The notes under the pieces were generated by a model, which saw nothing but the letters and a program-made list of their open reading frames with translations, was not told the origin of the DNA and did not search any database. Position numbers and translations under genes: made by a program. This document shows, piece by piece, positions 10,801 to 22,935 of a DNA stretch of 64,000 bases (its first letter is position 1; each line of letters begins with the position of its first letter). The stretch comes from Filosporella fistucella (taxonomy: Eukaryota; Ascomycota; Leotiomycetes; Helotiales): NCBI GenBank assembly GCA_030077755.1, contig JAQJZZ010000014.1:1240001-1304000 (forward strand), written 5' to 3'.

Positions 10801-12898
10801 ATGTTCCAAATTTGAGCAAACCAGAACCCCAGTTGGAGCCCCCTAAACCATTATCTCCCAAGCAAGCTAATTCTCCCGAGATATCTGTGAAGCCGCTACA
10901 AACAATGACAGACTCGCAGTCTGCCCCAGCGCCAAAACCTAAACCCAGCACACCTACAAAATCACCATCACTGACCACCAAGCATGTGGAGATGACCTCT
11001 GCGAGCTCTGACATACGAAACTCTGAAACTCTGAAACTTATACCTTCCCCACTTTCACCATCAAAGCCTGCCTCGGTAGCCCAATCGCCTTCAGCGGATT
11101 CCCCAGAGACAGCGAAGCTTCGCCCCGCGCCGCTCTCGCCAACAAAGCCAACAAAGCCAACAAAAACATCTAAAATTATGACGGCAATCGACTCCACCTT
11201 GGAGCAGAAGGAAATGTCTGCAGAAGCACCGAAGAACCGAGATTCCTTGAAATCTGTAAAGAACGTTGCGGCCATGTGGGATCATACCTCCACGAGTAAG
11301 ACTGTAAATACAACACATCGCCCAAAATCGCCAATCAAATTGCCAACTCAGGAAGACGAGAAGGCTGCTCTGGTAGGCGCTGGGCTTCGATCGCTTAGCC
11401 CGGTCAGAAATTTTCCTACAAACAATCCTGTCAATCAAACTACAAGAGTAGGTGGCTCTCGTCCATTGCCTGTAACTCCTACCAATGGTCCATTATCCCC
11501 GTCACCTAGCTCTGGTCTCCAGTCGCCTCGCTCACCCACGAAAGCAGCCTCTGAAGCCTCAACTCTTTTAGCCGATTTCTTCATTGGAAGAAACTCGCCA
11601 CCTAAATTCTTGGTTGACACTGCCACGCTGTTATCGATACGTCCTGACCAGGGCCTGGATATCAAAACCCTACGTTCAACCTTGTATCAATTCTCAAGTG
11701 ACGGGAAAAAACAACAAGTTCCTAGTCATCAGGAGCGGATATTGTTTGAGGGTAACCTGTACCTTTGCACGCATACTTTCGGAAATGCCGCTGGCAAGAA
11801 ACTGAATGAGGTTTACTTTTGGCATGGAGATGATGTTCCACATGCTACGGTTGATGATTTCGCAACTTTTGCCTTGAGGGAAGCGAAAGCGTATGGAGGC
11901 AGGTTGATTACTATTCGGCAGGGAAAGGAGACTCCAGAATTTTTCCATGCACTGGGTGGTATTGTAATCGTCAGAAGAGGTTCATCTATCAAATATGACT
12001 CCCTTGCACCGCACATATTATGTGGCCGGAAACACTTTGGTCAAATCGTTTTCGACGAAGTCGACTTTTCATCCTCGAGCTTATGTTCTGGATTTCCGTA
12101 CCTTATCTCAACCCAGTCTGGGAAGTCTTACCTTTGGAAAGGTAAAGGTAGCGGTATCGATGAGCTTAGTTGTGCTCGGCTTATAGGCATGGATTTTGGG
12201 CTCACAGGCGAAATTGAGGAGGTTGAGGACGGGAATGAACCTGCTTCGTTCTTGCAAATTTTCAGAAATGACAAAATCCCCACGTCTGCTGGTCACTGGA
12301 GAATGAAACCTAGTAAGAAACCCTGCTATTTCCCCTCAAATATCTACTTCCGACCTTAAGTTGGAACTTCTACGACCCTTTCAATCACATTCATCATTAC
12401 CGTGCTAACACCTTTCAGACTACAATAAGTACTCTGTTCGATTGTTTGTCGCCAACTCCACATCCAAACAACAGGTATGTCAATATGCAAGCCCGACCAG
12501 CAACCACACAAAACTAAAGTGATGTACAGGTTACAGAGATTAGTCCTTTCTGCCAGTGCGATCTTGAGGTCAACAAGATCTTTATTCTAGATGCCTTCTT
12601 TGAAATTTATATTATTGTCGGCTCGTCTGCGCAATCGGAGTATCCAGCATTTCACCATGCTCTCATGTTTGCCCAGGAGTACGGTATCCTCGCAGCGGGA
12701 ATGGAGGATCGGCCGTATGTACCAGTAACTACTGTCGTTCTAGAGGGGGTTCCTAGAGATATGCAAAAGGTTTTTAGAAAATGGGTCCCAGGACTGGCAC
12801 CTACTTTACACAAGCCGCCGCCATCAGGTGGATTGACGAGATGGAAGAGTTTAAGGGTCCTGCCATTGAACGCTGCTTTGGAGGCGACTCGTACATGA
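7833..12898 (+). CDS. DUF4045 / gelsolin-repeat actin-associated protein
   Basis: Four exons: 7833-7998, 8086-12312, 12419-12474 and 12530-12898, giving 1,605 aa. All three introns are GT-AG and keep frame. Residues 1-55 are charged and helical (FLQRIKQLGDTRDQEDEDRN). Residues ~56-1190 are disordered, rich in Ser/Pro/Thr, with many SP and SPTK motifs suggesting proline-directed phosphorylation. The last ~400 residues carry gelsolin-type repeats: a block beginning FLVDTATLLSIRP, then LYLCTHTFGN and EVYFWHGDD, a second unit around YLWKGKGSGIDEL, and a final unit with KIFILDAFFEIYIIVG. The end LRVLPLNAALEATRT matches the conserved tail of fungal DUF4045-gelsolin proteins, as I remember it. A role in actin organisation at growth sites is inferred. 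Confidence 0.85.
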
Positions 12899-13450
12899 TC
12901 TCGGGTTGGTTTATGAGGGATGCTGATACGCTTACGTTGGATGATCGGATTGTATTTTATGTCGGTAATGCTTCAGCTTCATTGTAGATAATAGGGATGC
13001 ATGAGAGGCTGTCATTATTGGATGCCACACGGCAAATAATATTTCGTGCTTTTAGTTTTAGACATTGCGTGTGTTTTATATATTCAAATTTCGTCTGGTA
13101 AATCAGATTGTCCAAGCTCCCGGCCACTCCCAATGCTACTGAGATCAATCTGGCCCGACTTTATCAGCGATCCTCTTGCGCCTTCAAGTAGCATTGGCGT
13201 AATCCTGGACTTTTACCTGAAGGTATGAAAGTACGAAATTTACATTAAACGAGTCTGTAGTCATGGCACCGAGTGACAATTAGCTGACTTTAAGACAATT
13301 GAGGTGAAAGCTATCTATCTATCTCTCTCCCTGAAAAAAATCTAGACTATTAGTTTGTACGACAGAAGAACACCTTCGACTTTCACCCTTACTACGTGCT
13401 CGGCTTTCCGTTCTGAATACTAACAAACAAGTTGTGTCTCAATTAAGGCT
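12899..13450. other. Intergenic, with a short tetranucleotide tract
   Basis: About 550 bp without a supported gene. It contains the 3' flank of the gelsolin gene and a short (CTAT)n/(CT)n tract at about 13311-13330. Confidence 0.5.
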
Positions 13451-14075
13451 TCACTGAAAGTCTAGTTGAACTTTCGTGCTGACCTGGCGAATGCTATTGC
13501 TTGCACTTCCACTCAAAGATTCGCCGTCCGGACGTAGGACCTCAATTGGAGGAATCAGACCTGGCCACTGAGTCCGCCAATTCCAGACACAACTTTCCTT
13601 CTCTGAGTCCGAAGTGTAAAGAGCAACATTTTGGCCTTGTTTGTATCCTGCAACTGGTACCTCCAGAGCTGTGACTACTCCTCTGCAAATCTGAAAGCTT
13701 GTGTAACGATAGCCAGCTCGGACAGCAGTGGGATGCCGGTAAACAACCACCCACTTTTGATTATTGAGGTGTTTATTTCCCTCGACAAGTTCCTCGTGAA
13801 GGCTCGCACCTACTGGCCAATAAGATGACTCGACAATATATGCAAACAAGGCCGGAAGCACACTCGCTGATGTGACCCTCAATTTCCTGGACTCGTCAGA
13901 GTCGCATAATAAAGTCGATCTGCAGATGAGAGTCGTTCAAAAATGCGAAACTTTTGGGAGTAACCACCAGGATTTGCCTTGTTGGAATTGAGGGCTGCCC
14001 ACGATTTCTCAGCAGATCTAATATCATATCCCTCAAGCCCCTGTTCTGATCAAACCTGACCCCATTCACTGTCAT
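13451..14075 (-). pseudogene. Possible frameshifted hypothetical gene
   Basis: An ATG-initiated frame of 60 codons runs 14075-13896 (start MTVNGVRFDQNRGLRDMIL, then ILVVTPKSFAFLND) and stops at TGA. A second frame overlaps it near 13900 and runs another ~150 codons to 13451, with protein-like text (QKWVVVYRHPTAVRAGYRY, QWPGLIPPIEVLRP) but no ATG. No intron I can find joins them in frame, whereas a single-base shift near 13900 would. This could be one frameshifted gene, two exons with signals I missed, or chance. No family is recognised. Confidence 0.3.
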
Positions 14076-14683
14076 CTTCTTTTCAAGTCTCTAGTGCATC
14101 TCACCCAGCCATCTTAAATCTCCTTGCCGTTGTCGGTCTTCATACAATGGAAGATATCTCATTCTCTTCAAGCTCGATATTTTGGCGCCGCGATCGACTT
14201 CTTGCCTCAAGCTGGGACATCGAGTGATATGGAGTGTTCAACGGTGGGCATTCCGTAGGAAGGAAAGACTATTATATGCCCAAAAGTTGAAAGCAGAAGA
14301 GTGCCCACTGCCATGATATTTAACCCTAATCGACGATAGGAAGCTGTTGAGTAGTCATCGCAACGAAGCCTTCTGTATGCAAAGTCATTGGCCCGTTCGT
14401 ATCCGACACGTCGAATTAAAGCCCTCGCAAGCCCGCCATAAGCTTCGGCTCAGCCTTAACTATTCCCCGACTTGCATGACACGAAGGAGCAGATCCCTTG
14501 TAAATGTCAACGAACCTCAAGGCCCTGCGCCGCAATTGACGCGAACGCGATGCTTCATTCAAGATATTATGAAGGGGTGGGAAGCTTATGCTTCAAACGA
14601 TTTTCACATCATTGTCCCTAGCATCTTCGCCGAAGCACCTCAAGTCAAAAACCAAGTGTTGAGGGGGTGACCGAGTAGCCAAC
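14076..14683. other. Upstream region of Zn2Cys6 gene, no supported gene
   Basis: About 600 bp. One open frame of ~107 codons lies here but lacks an ATG at its start, splice signals and any domain. The region likely contains the promoter of the regulator beginning at 14684. Confidence 0.45.
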
Positions 14684-17019
14684 ATGGTCGAAGCTCCAGT
14701 AGTAGTCAAGAGGAGAAGAAATTGCGGACCAAAGACCAGAACAGGATGTCATACTTGCAAGTAAGCAATTGTACCCCGCTGTTGGGCTCTTTTGCCCTCC
14801 CAGCACGCTGGTCTCATATTGGTATTGACGTCAAATAGGATAAGGCGAGTCAAATGTGACGAATTCAAACCCTCTTGCAACAGATGCACCAGTACAGGCC
14901 GAAAATGTGATGGATATGCTCAAGATATATTATCAAAAGCAGATGACCCAAACAGTCTTGCCATTGTACGGAGGCTAGCTGCACATTCTATATCCACACA
15001 TTCACAGGGGGAGAGGAGGGGGTTCGACTATTTTGTGAATGAGACCGCAGAGGAACTTAGTGGATTCTTCTCAACTGGATTTTGGAAACAGCTTCTACTT
15101 CAAGCCAGCGCAGGGGATGTGGCTCTACGACATGGTGTAGTAGCCATTGGTGCTTTGCATGAGGAATTCAAGTCCAATCGATTAGTATATAGTCCGGAAC
15201 CGAAAACCGAAGGGCAGATATTTGCTGTCAACCAATACACAAAGGCCATCCAGCAACTGAGAAAGTCGCTGTCGGGCGGGAAGCAGACCACAGTGACAGC
15301 ATTGATGTCCTGTATTCTGTTTATAGGTATCGATTCAGTGCGCGGGCAGTTTGATTCTGCTTTGATGCATCTGCGAAGTGGTCTGCAGATCCTCAAGGAC
15401 CTGAAACGACGATCTCCCGAAGACGTTCATCTCATTGCGAAACATATCACTCCTCTCTTCGTTAGACTTACCGCTCAATCTATTTTATATATTGATACCA
15501 GAAGTACAGCCGAAAGGCGAGAATTAGTCCAGCACCTTTCAGACCTTTGTGCCGAAGAGCCAGAGATTCCAGAGATGTTCCAAACATTGGACGAAGCTAG
15601 AGATCACATGAACTATACGGCAAATGGAGCGTTCAGAATGATGTATCAAGGAGATGGTAGGTGTGCCTGTTTTGTCGTGATACTCAATGTTAATTGTCGT
15701 AGGCAACCTTCCAATGATTGAGCAACCTGCACAGATCTGGGAGTTGAGGCCCAAATATGAGGAGAGACTTAAGCTTTGGAACGCTGCATACGCGAGGTTC
15801 ATGGCAGCAAAATGCCCCACCATGAATGGGAAAGAACTTCGAGGAGCAGCACTCCTAAAAATCCATCACATTACTGTTAGTCTCATGATGTCAGCAGTGC
15901 CTTCCGAGAATGATATTCGGACCCTGGATGAAGCTATCAACGACCACGCGAACTTCAGACCCTTCATCGAGGAGTTCCGCACCATAGTCGGCTTATCCGA
16001 ATCTCTGATAACGGCTGCTGAAAGAGACGCAGCAAATGGGAAACCGGCGCTCACATGTAAGCCTACCTAGCATGCATCTATTGTCTGAGATTCCTATTGT
16101 TGATGTTCTCGGTTGAGACATCTCCCTTGGCCATGAGATTTTATTGTTTGATTCATTTCTACAACGGCCGGGCAGATGTTCCGCAAATACAAAATTGCTT
16201 CGCTCCTGTTGTTCAGGACATGAAGAACTCAAACGCTACCTAGTGGATGTGGCCTAGCGATGATAGTGTATTTCAACGTCGCTGTCCTATGTTCCTGAAA
16301 CAATTGCCCACCCTCGCATGCCTTATTCCCTCAAGAATCCCAGCTAAATCAATATAGTCAGCACAGATCTAGGAATCGTCGGCCCGCTCTATTATGTGTG
16401 TATTCGTTGTCTGGACAAGGACGTGAAGGAAAAGGCTTTAGAACTCTTAGACAGGTGCCCACGTCGCGAAGGCATGTGGGATAGTATGTCTGGCTCGAAG
16501 GTACGTGATCCAATTCAAGTTCCGACTTCCATGTCGATTCTGCCATCCAGTGGACAGCTCCCGACGTTGGTGAAGAGTGCTCTGTATGCAGCGGGGTCTT
16601 CGTGGGGCTAGGGCCAAAAATGTGATTCTGACTGGCTATAGATGATCAAAGAATTTTGGAATATCGAAGAAAAATGTCGGGAAATTAATGAGGCTCACCC
16701 GGGGGAACTGCCACTCCCAATGTCAAGTGTTGTCGATATGGTAATTGGAGATGGGATGAAATGGGAATGGAAATTAAGATACCCTCTGGACACGCTTATG
16801 GCTATTTCGAGAGCACAAAGTGCAGAATTCTCAGACAGCAGTTGGATGGATATGTTTGAGGAGAAGGCTTACAACGATTTTCTGGACCTATCACCACCTA
16901 GCGATTTCCCAGACATCTCAACGCCGAGCGACACGAGCCGATTTTATGATTTTCCCGAACTGGATCTGGATTTTGGTGAAAAGGAGTACTATACCAATGC
17001 TTTCGATAGTATTATTTAG
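14684..17019 (+). CDS. Zn(II)2Cys6 transcription factor
   Basis: Five exons: 14684-14760, 14839-15656, 15703-16056, 16367-16500 and 16642-17019, giving 586 aa. The first intron splits the zinc cluster and splicing rebuilds it as CHTCKIRRVKCDEFKPSC then NRCTSTGRKC, the full six-cysteine pattern. The middle resembles the fungal-specific activation domain (DUF3468-like: FFSTGFWKQLLLQ, TALMSCILFIGIDSVRGQF, ALLKIHHITVSLMM). The C-terminus is acidic (SPPSDFPDISTPSDTSRFYDFPELDLDFG), a plausible activation region. Intron 3 is 310 nt, long for this window. The protein should be a nuclear sequence-specific regulator; its targets are unknown. Confidence 0.88.
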
Positions 17020-17819
17020 ATTCAGAACAAGATATTTTTGAAACAAGTACCCAGACAGTCTTGAGGGGTAAACAGCTTCTCAGCGAAACTCGCAACACGT
17101 CGGAAATAGGTTCTCACGCAAGTTCTGCCCTCTGTTCCTTCATAGAGCAAATGATTCGACATTTCCATGATGCATATCTCGATATCTGAAGATTACTCTT
17201 ATACTGCACTGCCCCAGAATAGAATTAAGCTTCTCCATGCACAAAGCCACTTCGAGGTAGTCGCACAACCTTCCCTGCCCTAAATCTCCTTTATTGGAAA
17301 GATGCCACAGCCTCACGGCAGAATAGTCTTGGCAGCCAATCACATCCTGCTTGTCAATTAAGCGAGTAATAACAGGATGTTTACTGGACCATTACAGGGG
17401 CATGTTTTTCAGCTTTGGCAGCCATGTCTCAATACCGAGTTCGTGGCGTCCAAGATCCCCTCTTTCCTGCAGAAAACGATCACGGCCCAATGTTTGAGCC
17501 AGTCTCTCAACTGCTTTTGCTGCTTATTCTTTAATGGTCATTGGCTTAATATGCTTCCTAAACCCACTGTTTGACTCAATCTACCCATCAATCTCCACCA
17601 AAACTCCAGCCTACCAGCCTCATGGGTTGCCAACGCAGCCTTCTTTGGGACTGACCCTGCTGCTGCCTTGCCTGTACTGGCCGTGGTGGCTTCGGTGAAG
17701 CTGGACGGAATGCATGATTGGGCTGGAGCGGGACTTGTTTTCAGCTCATATATACGAATGTCCCCGTGAAGTCTTCTTTTCCCTTCCTTTGCGATTTCCC
17801 GTCAATTATACCCAAGGTC
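17020..17819. other. Intergenic, promoter region of the surface-protein gene
   Basis: About 800 bp with no supported gene. A tatata-type sequence around 17748 (catatatacg) lies about 70 bp upstream of the ATG at 17820 and could serve as a TATA element. Confidence 0.4.
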
Positions 17820-19405
17820 ATGGCTTCATTATTACGATTTTCGGCTGTGGCCGCCATGATCAATGCTGTCGCCGGCTTGGCTGTTAGTGCTGTTCCCTCG
17901 CAAACGTTTGGCATAGGGGGAATCGGCCATATTTTTCCTGCTCCTACTGCTGCTCCTTCAATGGAATTGGTGAAGAGGAAGCTGGCTAAGAAATCGTACA
18001 CGAATGTGTGTTCAGATTGGACGATTTCCGGAGGTGGTGGCCAGCCGCAGTGTTTTGAGAGTCAGACTTGTGTATTTACTACTGCTTCAGGATATTTTTA
18101 TGAAGGATGCGGACTAGAAGGTGTACGTTACGATTGGATTACTCAATGTTGGGATTACAGAAGTCAAACCACGACAGCAGCACTGTCGGAGACTATTTGG
18201 TTGGTAACTCTGTTCCACAGCCATCCCATCACCTAACCTTTCACAGTTCAAAATCAGAGCCGTATTGCGGATACTTTGGATTCGTCCTCGCACCAGGATA
18301 TACATTCTATAATTTTGGTTGCGGGACAAGTTCATACGCTGTTTTGGCCAATCTTGTATCCACTTTCGACTTCAACGTTACATCTGCAACGGCAGACATC
18401 TTTGATTTCAGTTCATTTACGAGCACATCTGTTCGTTCCACAGCTGTATATACAACATCTACCTCGTCCAGACGTACTACTGCCACTGCCACTTCAGCGT
18501 TCTCCACCTCCACATCTACATCATTCTCCAGCTCGAACATCGGGTCGCACACCCAAAAGACAGTATCTCTCGCAGCCATTGTTGGGGGAGTAATAGCAGG
18601 TCTCGCAGTCATATCCATTATCTTCGGCCTCGTAGTCTTCTGCTGCGTCAAGAAACGTCGATCCGACCGTGCAAAGAGAAATGCCATTGCCCTCGCTCAA
18701 CAGCAGCAAGCCAATGCTGCCGCGGCTGCTGCACTTCAAAATCAGCAAAATCCACAACCACAGATCCCAGAAATAGCAGGAACGATGAAACCAGTGCCTT
18801 ATAACCCGAGCCCACATGGCGTATATGGTGAGAAACAGCCTGGATATACGAATACACAAGAGATTCCACAAACGAATGTTTCGCCGCTCCCTGTATATGC
18901 TACTACCGTACAACCTACTTCTGCTATCTCACAGCAGACTTCTACACCCTCGACAAACTACAGCGAGATGTATGCCGCTCCCACATCCTCTCTAGCACCC
19001 ACCAGCCCACCTCAAAATTACAGCGAGATGGACAACCAAGAAAGCAGACGCGCAAGCAGTGTTATGCCAATAAGTCCCATGAGCACAGGGCAAACACCCA
19101 TTCAAACACCAGGATCCCTGCACCCACATCCGGAAGCCAGAGAACTGGTCGGAACACCGCCTCCTGCATCGGAACTGAGCAGTAGTACCGGGACGTGGAT
19201 ACCTTCTCCAGCGCAAGAGATGAGCGCAGTGAGTGCTTCTGGGGGCGTGACTAGGAAACCAGTCGCGGCGGAGAGTGATGCAGTGGAAATGAGCGCTGCG
19301 AGTACGGGGGGTGTGAATAGGAGGCCAGTCCAGCCGCAGAATCAGAGATTTGATATGAGTGGCGCGCCGATGAGCGATGAGTTTCATGGACATGAGCTAC
19401 CTTGA
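17820..19405 (+). CDS. Single-pass, Ser/Thr-rich cell-surface protein with Cys-rich ectodomain
   Basis: Two exons: 17820-18199 and 18247-19405, giving 512 aa. The N-terminus MASLLRFSAVAAMINAVAGLA is a signal peptide. The ectodomain has spaced cysteines (VCSDW, QCFESQTC, EGCG, QCWDY, YCGYFGF, NFGCG), then a Ser/Thr-rich stalk. A transmembrane helix follows (AAIVGGVIAGLAVISIIFGLVV), then CCVKKRRSDRAKR as a stop-transfer basic patch. The ~220-residue cytoplasmic tail is disordered with repeated NYSEM and EMSA motifs. The layout resembles Mid2/Wsc-type wall sensors, but no WSC domain is visible, so the function is inferred only. The donor is GTTGGT, slightly off consensus, chosen because it alone restores frame. 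Confidence 0.75.
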
Positions 19406-19941
19406 TATGATTGAGAAGAGATTGGTGTGTGGAAAGCTAATTTAGGCCATTTGATGCGTGTAATGTTTATTTTGCATAGAGCGTTGGGATAGGTAGCATT
19501 GGGTGGTAGCTATTTTGACATGAGATACCTTATTTTCTATCTGAAAACTACTGCGATTATGCTCTAGGAATAGACTAAATCATACGAAGTTCATCACTGA
19601 ATTCTTTTAGCAGATTTAGAGATTCGTGCAAAGCTCTCCCCCCAAAAAATAGCGATTTGGAGATATTTGGAAATAAATTCCTTAGTTGGCTAGTAAGATG
19701 ATATTGAATTCTTGGCTGGGAATTGAGTTCTGATTGATTGATTTGAGACGGAATAGAAAGCAGTCTTACCCTTCTGTCTTAGCAAGAAGTGGGGACTCTC
19801 AGAGACTGAGATATAGCAATCACATATTGATTGGTACCAAATGCAGTTTTAAACATTGCTCATACGTAATCTTATCAAACATAAACAACGCTCTCGCTTT
19901 GAATTACTCATCGCTTCATAATCTATGTACCATAACTCTCA
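19406..19941. other. Convergent 3' region between surface-protein and App1 genes
   Basis: About 540 bp, A+T-rich, between two converging genes. No coding feature is supported; it probably carries the two 3' UTRs. Confidence 0.5.
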
Positions 19942-22473
19942 TCACCTTTTGATATCCTTTACCTTAATCTCGCCACCTCCTTCGCCTGTTTTTCCTTTCC
20001 CGTGTCCATAACCTTCCACATTCATTCCCCTCATAGTCTTCTCCACCATCTGTACAGCATCCAAGCAAACATCACTTCCTACCCTCCAGCTTCTCAGCTC
20101 GACGCCTTGTGAATCCAGGATTTTCTTCGCCTTCTTCCATCTCTGTATCCACAACTCAAGCTTTTTGTTTACAGGAACGGAGCTGCCAGATCGAGACTCG
20201 TCGTCTGATGACTCTGCGCTGTTCCAGGAAAGCCGTTTGGTTACTGAGCTAGTAGTTGAAGCGCCAGTGCCTCGGCGAGGGGGAGGAGGTGGTGGTTTAT
20301 CCGATGCAGAGCTCGATAATTCGGAATGAACTCCACGACCGGGTATGTATGATCTGACCTCTGGGAGCGAGTTGTACGCCGATGAGACTTTATGGCGAGC
20401 ACTCGACAAGTAACTCTCTTCAGGAGACCCAAGATCGGATGTACTTTCAGCATGTGAAAGAGGATGGACTTGTGGTTCTGCTTTTGGGCGGCGTGGTTTG
20501 GGAGGCGGAGGTGGCGAAGTCTTGTTTGCTGAGGACTCTGCTACACTACCAGCTGTAGAGACACCTCGGAGAGCTACAGGTTTAGTCGGTCTTGGCGGAG
20601 GGGCTTTGCCAACTGTCTCTGGGGCAGACTTCCTCCTTGAAGATTCAAGAGCCTCAAAAGCAGATGTAGACCGAGGCATAACATGTCGATGAGACTCGTG
20701 AACATTCCTTTGTTGCGGTTCATCATCGAAGTCGATGAGTTTCCCCATCGTAGGTCCATCACTTGTCTGCGGCTTCACTTCAGATCTGACTCTCGGTGGT
20801 AATGCCGGCCGCTTTTCTGGAGTATCGAATTTATCTGATTGTGTAGATTTACTGTCGTAAGACTCGTTCCGAGAGGCTGTTGGACGTCCCTTTAAACGAT
20901 CCCCGCTCAATGGACCCATTGCAGAATCGAAGAATCCCTGGGTTTCCGGGGTTGTGACATCTCGAATGAACACTGCTAAGATCTTTCCTGGATTCGCTAG
21001 TACAACATCAGTGTACACTTCGAGATCAGCTTCGCCACTGTCCCCAATAAGCATGAATTTTCTTTCTGGGAAATCTCGCATGATTCTTTCAAGGGTGCCT
21101 TTCTTCCTCTCGGCCACAGGCTCAAAAATACCCTGAAGCATACCGCTGTATTGTTTCAGATGATACGATCCGGGAGGTAAACCGGCTTTGCGAAAGAAGG
21201 TGACGAGCACAGGGAACAGCTGCCATGGGGAGTTCGATACATAATGGATGCCTACTCCCATATCATACATGGTGTTGTACCACTCTTTCACACCGTCAAT
21301 TGTCAAGTCACCGAAATCTCGGATGAAAGCATTTCTAAAGATTTCTCGCGGCCCACCACCAATGGAAGAGTGCTTGATGGTGTCATCAACATCACTGATA
21401 AGACTGACACCTTTAGGTTCTGTAATCTTGACTTCTTCGGTCGCTGATAGATATTCCGAAGCCAAAACTCTGACATGTGTGGGCACAAATTCCAATGGTG
21501 CACGGATTGTGAAATGCCCAGCTTCATTTGTTTGTACAGTCCTCGAGCACGAGGTCTTTTCGTCATAGAAGAACACTGTGATAGGTATCGAAACCAATGG
21601 ATTCGTCAAAAACGGTTTCAACCTTGCCATCAAATGTGAGTTTGCTGTTAGAAGCTCAGCTTGTGACATATCCGAAGGTTGGTTCCATGAGGACCGTTTA
21701 TGGAGATGCCCAGGACCGGGAGCATGGGGTGGATTCGAGGGCGTTTGTGTGCCCGATGTAGGCTTGTCGCCATAAATACTCTCAGTATCCGAGTCGTACT
21801 GCGGTTGCTCGCTGTACCTTCCTTGAGCAGCTGCTCTCTCTTCCCCTTTGCCTTTTCTCAATATTTGCTCTGCCTCTAACGCAATCCTCTCTTCGTCTCG
21901 CCGTGCTTCGTGTTCTCTGTGTCGCGCAATTATTGAGGGTTCCGGGCTTTGGTCTGTATTCTGCGATTTTGGTGCTGGAATTCCACTCAATTGACGAGCT
22001 AAACCTATTAACAGCCTGTTTTTCCTAGTCATTGGACCTCGATGTGGCGAATATATCCACCCACGGACATCTACATCCACTATCGCTCGATCGTCCTCGA
22101 ACTTTTGCCATTCTTTAGCCCAGTACTCAGCATCCATTGCCCCCTCCTCATCAGAGCTGCTATCAGCTTTGGCCTTGTGTGCATCCGGGTTTGGTTTCTG
22201 TTTGATATGTCTACGTGCATAAGAGGGGAAAAGAACAAGCTGCTCGTCTCCGTGAGATACAATAGCCACATCAGGAAATGCTCCAGGTATTCCTTTCGGG
22301 TCGTCATCAAAATCTCCATTCCCTGAGCCCCATCTATCAGAGTATGATTGTTGGTATGACTGCCTGATATCATTTGCAGCTTTCAAGTACCCTGCCAACT
22401 TTCTTCTCCTTGAGCCACGTTCCCTTCCTTCCCCATAACCACCATCACCCCCGACAATCGATGAGCCAGACAT
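19942..22473 (-). CDS. APP1: App1-type phosphatidate phosphatase (actin patch protein)
   Basis: From ATG 22473 the frame encodes 843 aa without introns. The central domain (DUF2183) carries the HAD-like catalytic signature DVDDTIKHSS (DxDxT) and downstream HYVSNSPWQLFPVL, GSYHLKQYSG and FMLIGDSGEADLEVY, all typical of yeast App1, a Mg-dependent phosphatidate phosphatase at cortical actin patches. The C-terminal third is proline-rich with PPPRP, PPPPPKPRRPK and PPPPPPRRG tracts, likely SH3 ligands as in App1. The frame continues open for 154 codons upstream (22935-22474) without any ATG, encoding a basic, protein-like segment (RYLLPHPRQSIREKLAYF). The true start may therefore lie in an upstream exon or at a non-ATG codon. 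Confidence 0.88.
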   Translation of the reverse strand: MSGSSIVGGDGGYGEGRERGSRRRKLAGYLKAANDIRQSYQQSYSDRWGSGNGDFDDDPKGIPGAFPDVAIVSHGDEQLVLFPSYARRHIKQKPNPDAHKAKADSSSDEEGAMDAEYWAKEWQKFEDDRAIVDVDVRGWIYSPHRGPMTRKNRLLIGLARQLSGIPAPKSQNTDQSPEPSIIARHREHEARRDEERIALEAEQILRKGKGEERAAAQGRYSEQPQYDSDTESIYGDKPTSGTQTPSNPPHAPGPGHLHKRSSWNQPSDMSQAELLTANSHLMARLKPFLTNPLVSIPITVFFYDEKTSCSRTVQTNEAGHFTIRAPLEFVPTHVRVLASEYLSATEEVKITEPKGVSLISDVDDTIKHSSIGGGPREIFRNAFIRDFGDLTIDGVKEWYNTMYDMGVGIHYVSNSPWQLFPVLVTFFRKAGLPPGSYHLKQYSGMLQGIFEPVAERKKGTLERIMRDFPERKFMLIGDSGEADLEVYTDVVLANPGKILAVFIRDVTTPETQGFFDSAMGPLSGDRLKGRPTASRNESYDSKSTQSDKFDTPEKRPALPPRVRSEVKPQTSDGPTMGKLIDFDDEPQQRNVHESHRHVMPRSTSAFEALESSRRKSAPETVGKAPPPRPTKPVALRGVSTAGSVAESSANKTSPPPPPKPRRPKAEPQVHPLSHAESTSDLGSPEESYLSSARHKVSSAYNSLPEVRSYIPGRGVHSELSSSASDKPPPPPPRRGTGASTTSSVTKRLSWNSAESSDDESRSGSSVPVNKKLELWIQRWKKAKKILDSQGVELRSWRVGSDVCLDAVQMVEKTMRGMNVEGYGHGKGKTGEGGGEIKVKDIKR

Positions 22474-22935
22474 CGTCACCTTTTGTCGCCCCGCTGTCTC
22501 ATTGTCCTTGTGATAGTCGCCAAATATTCCCCGTCCCCGCTTCCTCAGAATGTCTAAAATGCGAGTTCCAGCAGCTTTCTTTTCCTGATGCCGTCTTTGG
22601 CGCTTTACTAGGTAATTATAGACACGCGAATGTGTTCTGTGTTTGTAGTACGGTAGTGTGTCAAATCGGAAGTATGCCAGCTTCTCACGAATACTCTGTC
22701 GGGGGTGAGGTAGGAGGTAACGCAGCAGGCTCTGGCGATGATGAGGATGCCCAACTGCCCTTGAACGAAGAAATGGAGGCGCCACTTTCGGTGAAGTGAT
22801 TGATGTCGAGGCTGAAGCAGGGTTGAGAAAGCAAGGAACACTCAGTGTTGGTTCGAAGTTCGAGCCTAGCGCTGATTCATCACGTCCAATGCTTACGATT
22901 ACTCGAAAGCAAGTTGCTTGATCAGGATGAAACAA

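Noticed and set aside
10637..11275. 212-codon minus-strand ORF inside the gelsolin gene
   Set aside because: Antisense shadow of Ser/Pro-rich coding; Gly/Ser/Val-rich nonsense with no independent support. The same holds for 7964-8539.
12781..12987. Alternative end frame for the gelsolin gene (68 codons)
   Set aside because: The frame ending at 12898 (LRVLPLNAALEATRT) matches the conserved tail and continues without a splice; the other frame would need an unsupported junction.
14347..14670. 107-codon plus-strand ORF before the Zn2Cys6 gene
   Set aside because: It starts at a non-ATG codon and looks like random translation; no domain.
22374..22799. 141-codon plus-strand ORF opposite the App1 leader
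   Set aside because: No domain, and the minus strand carries the App1 frame, so it is treated as a shadow.
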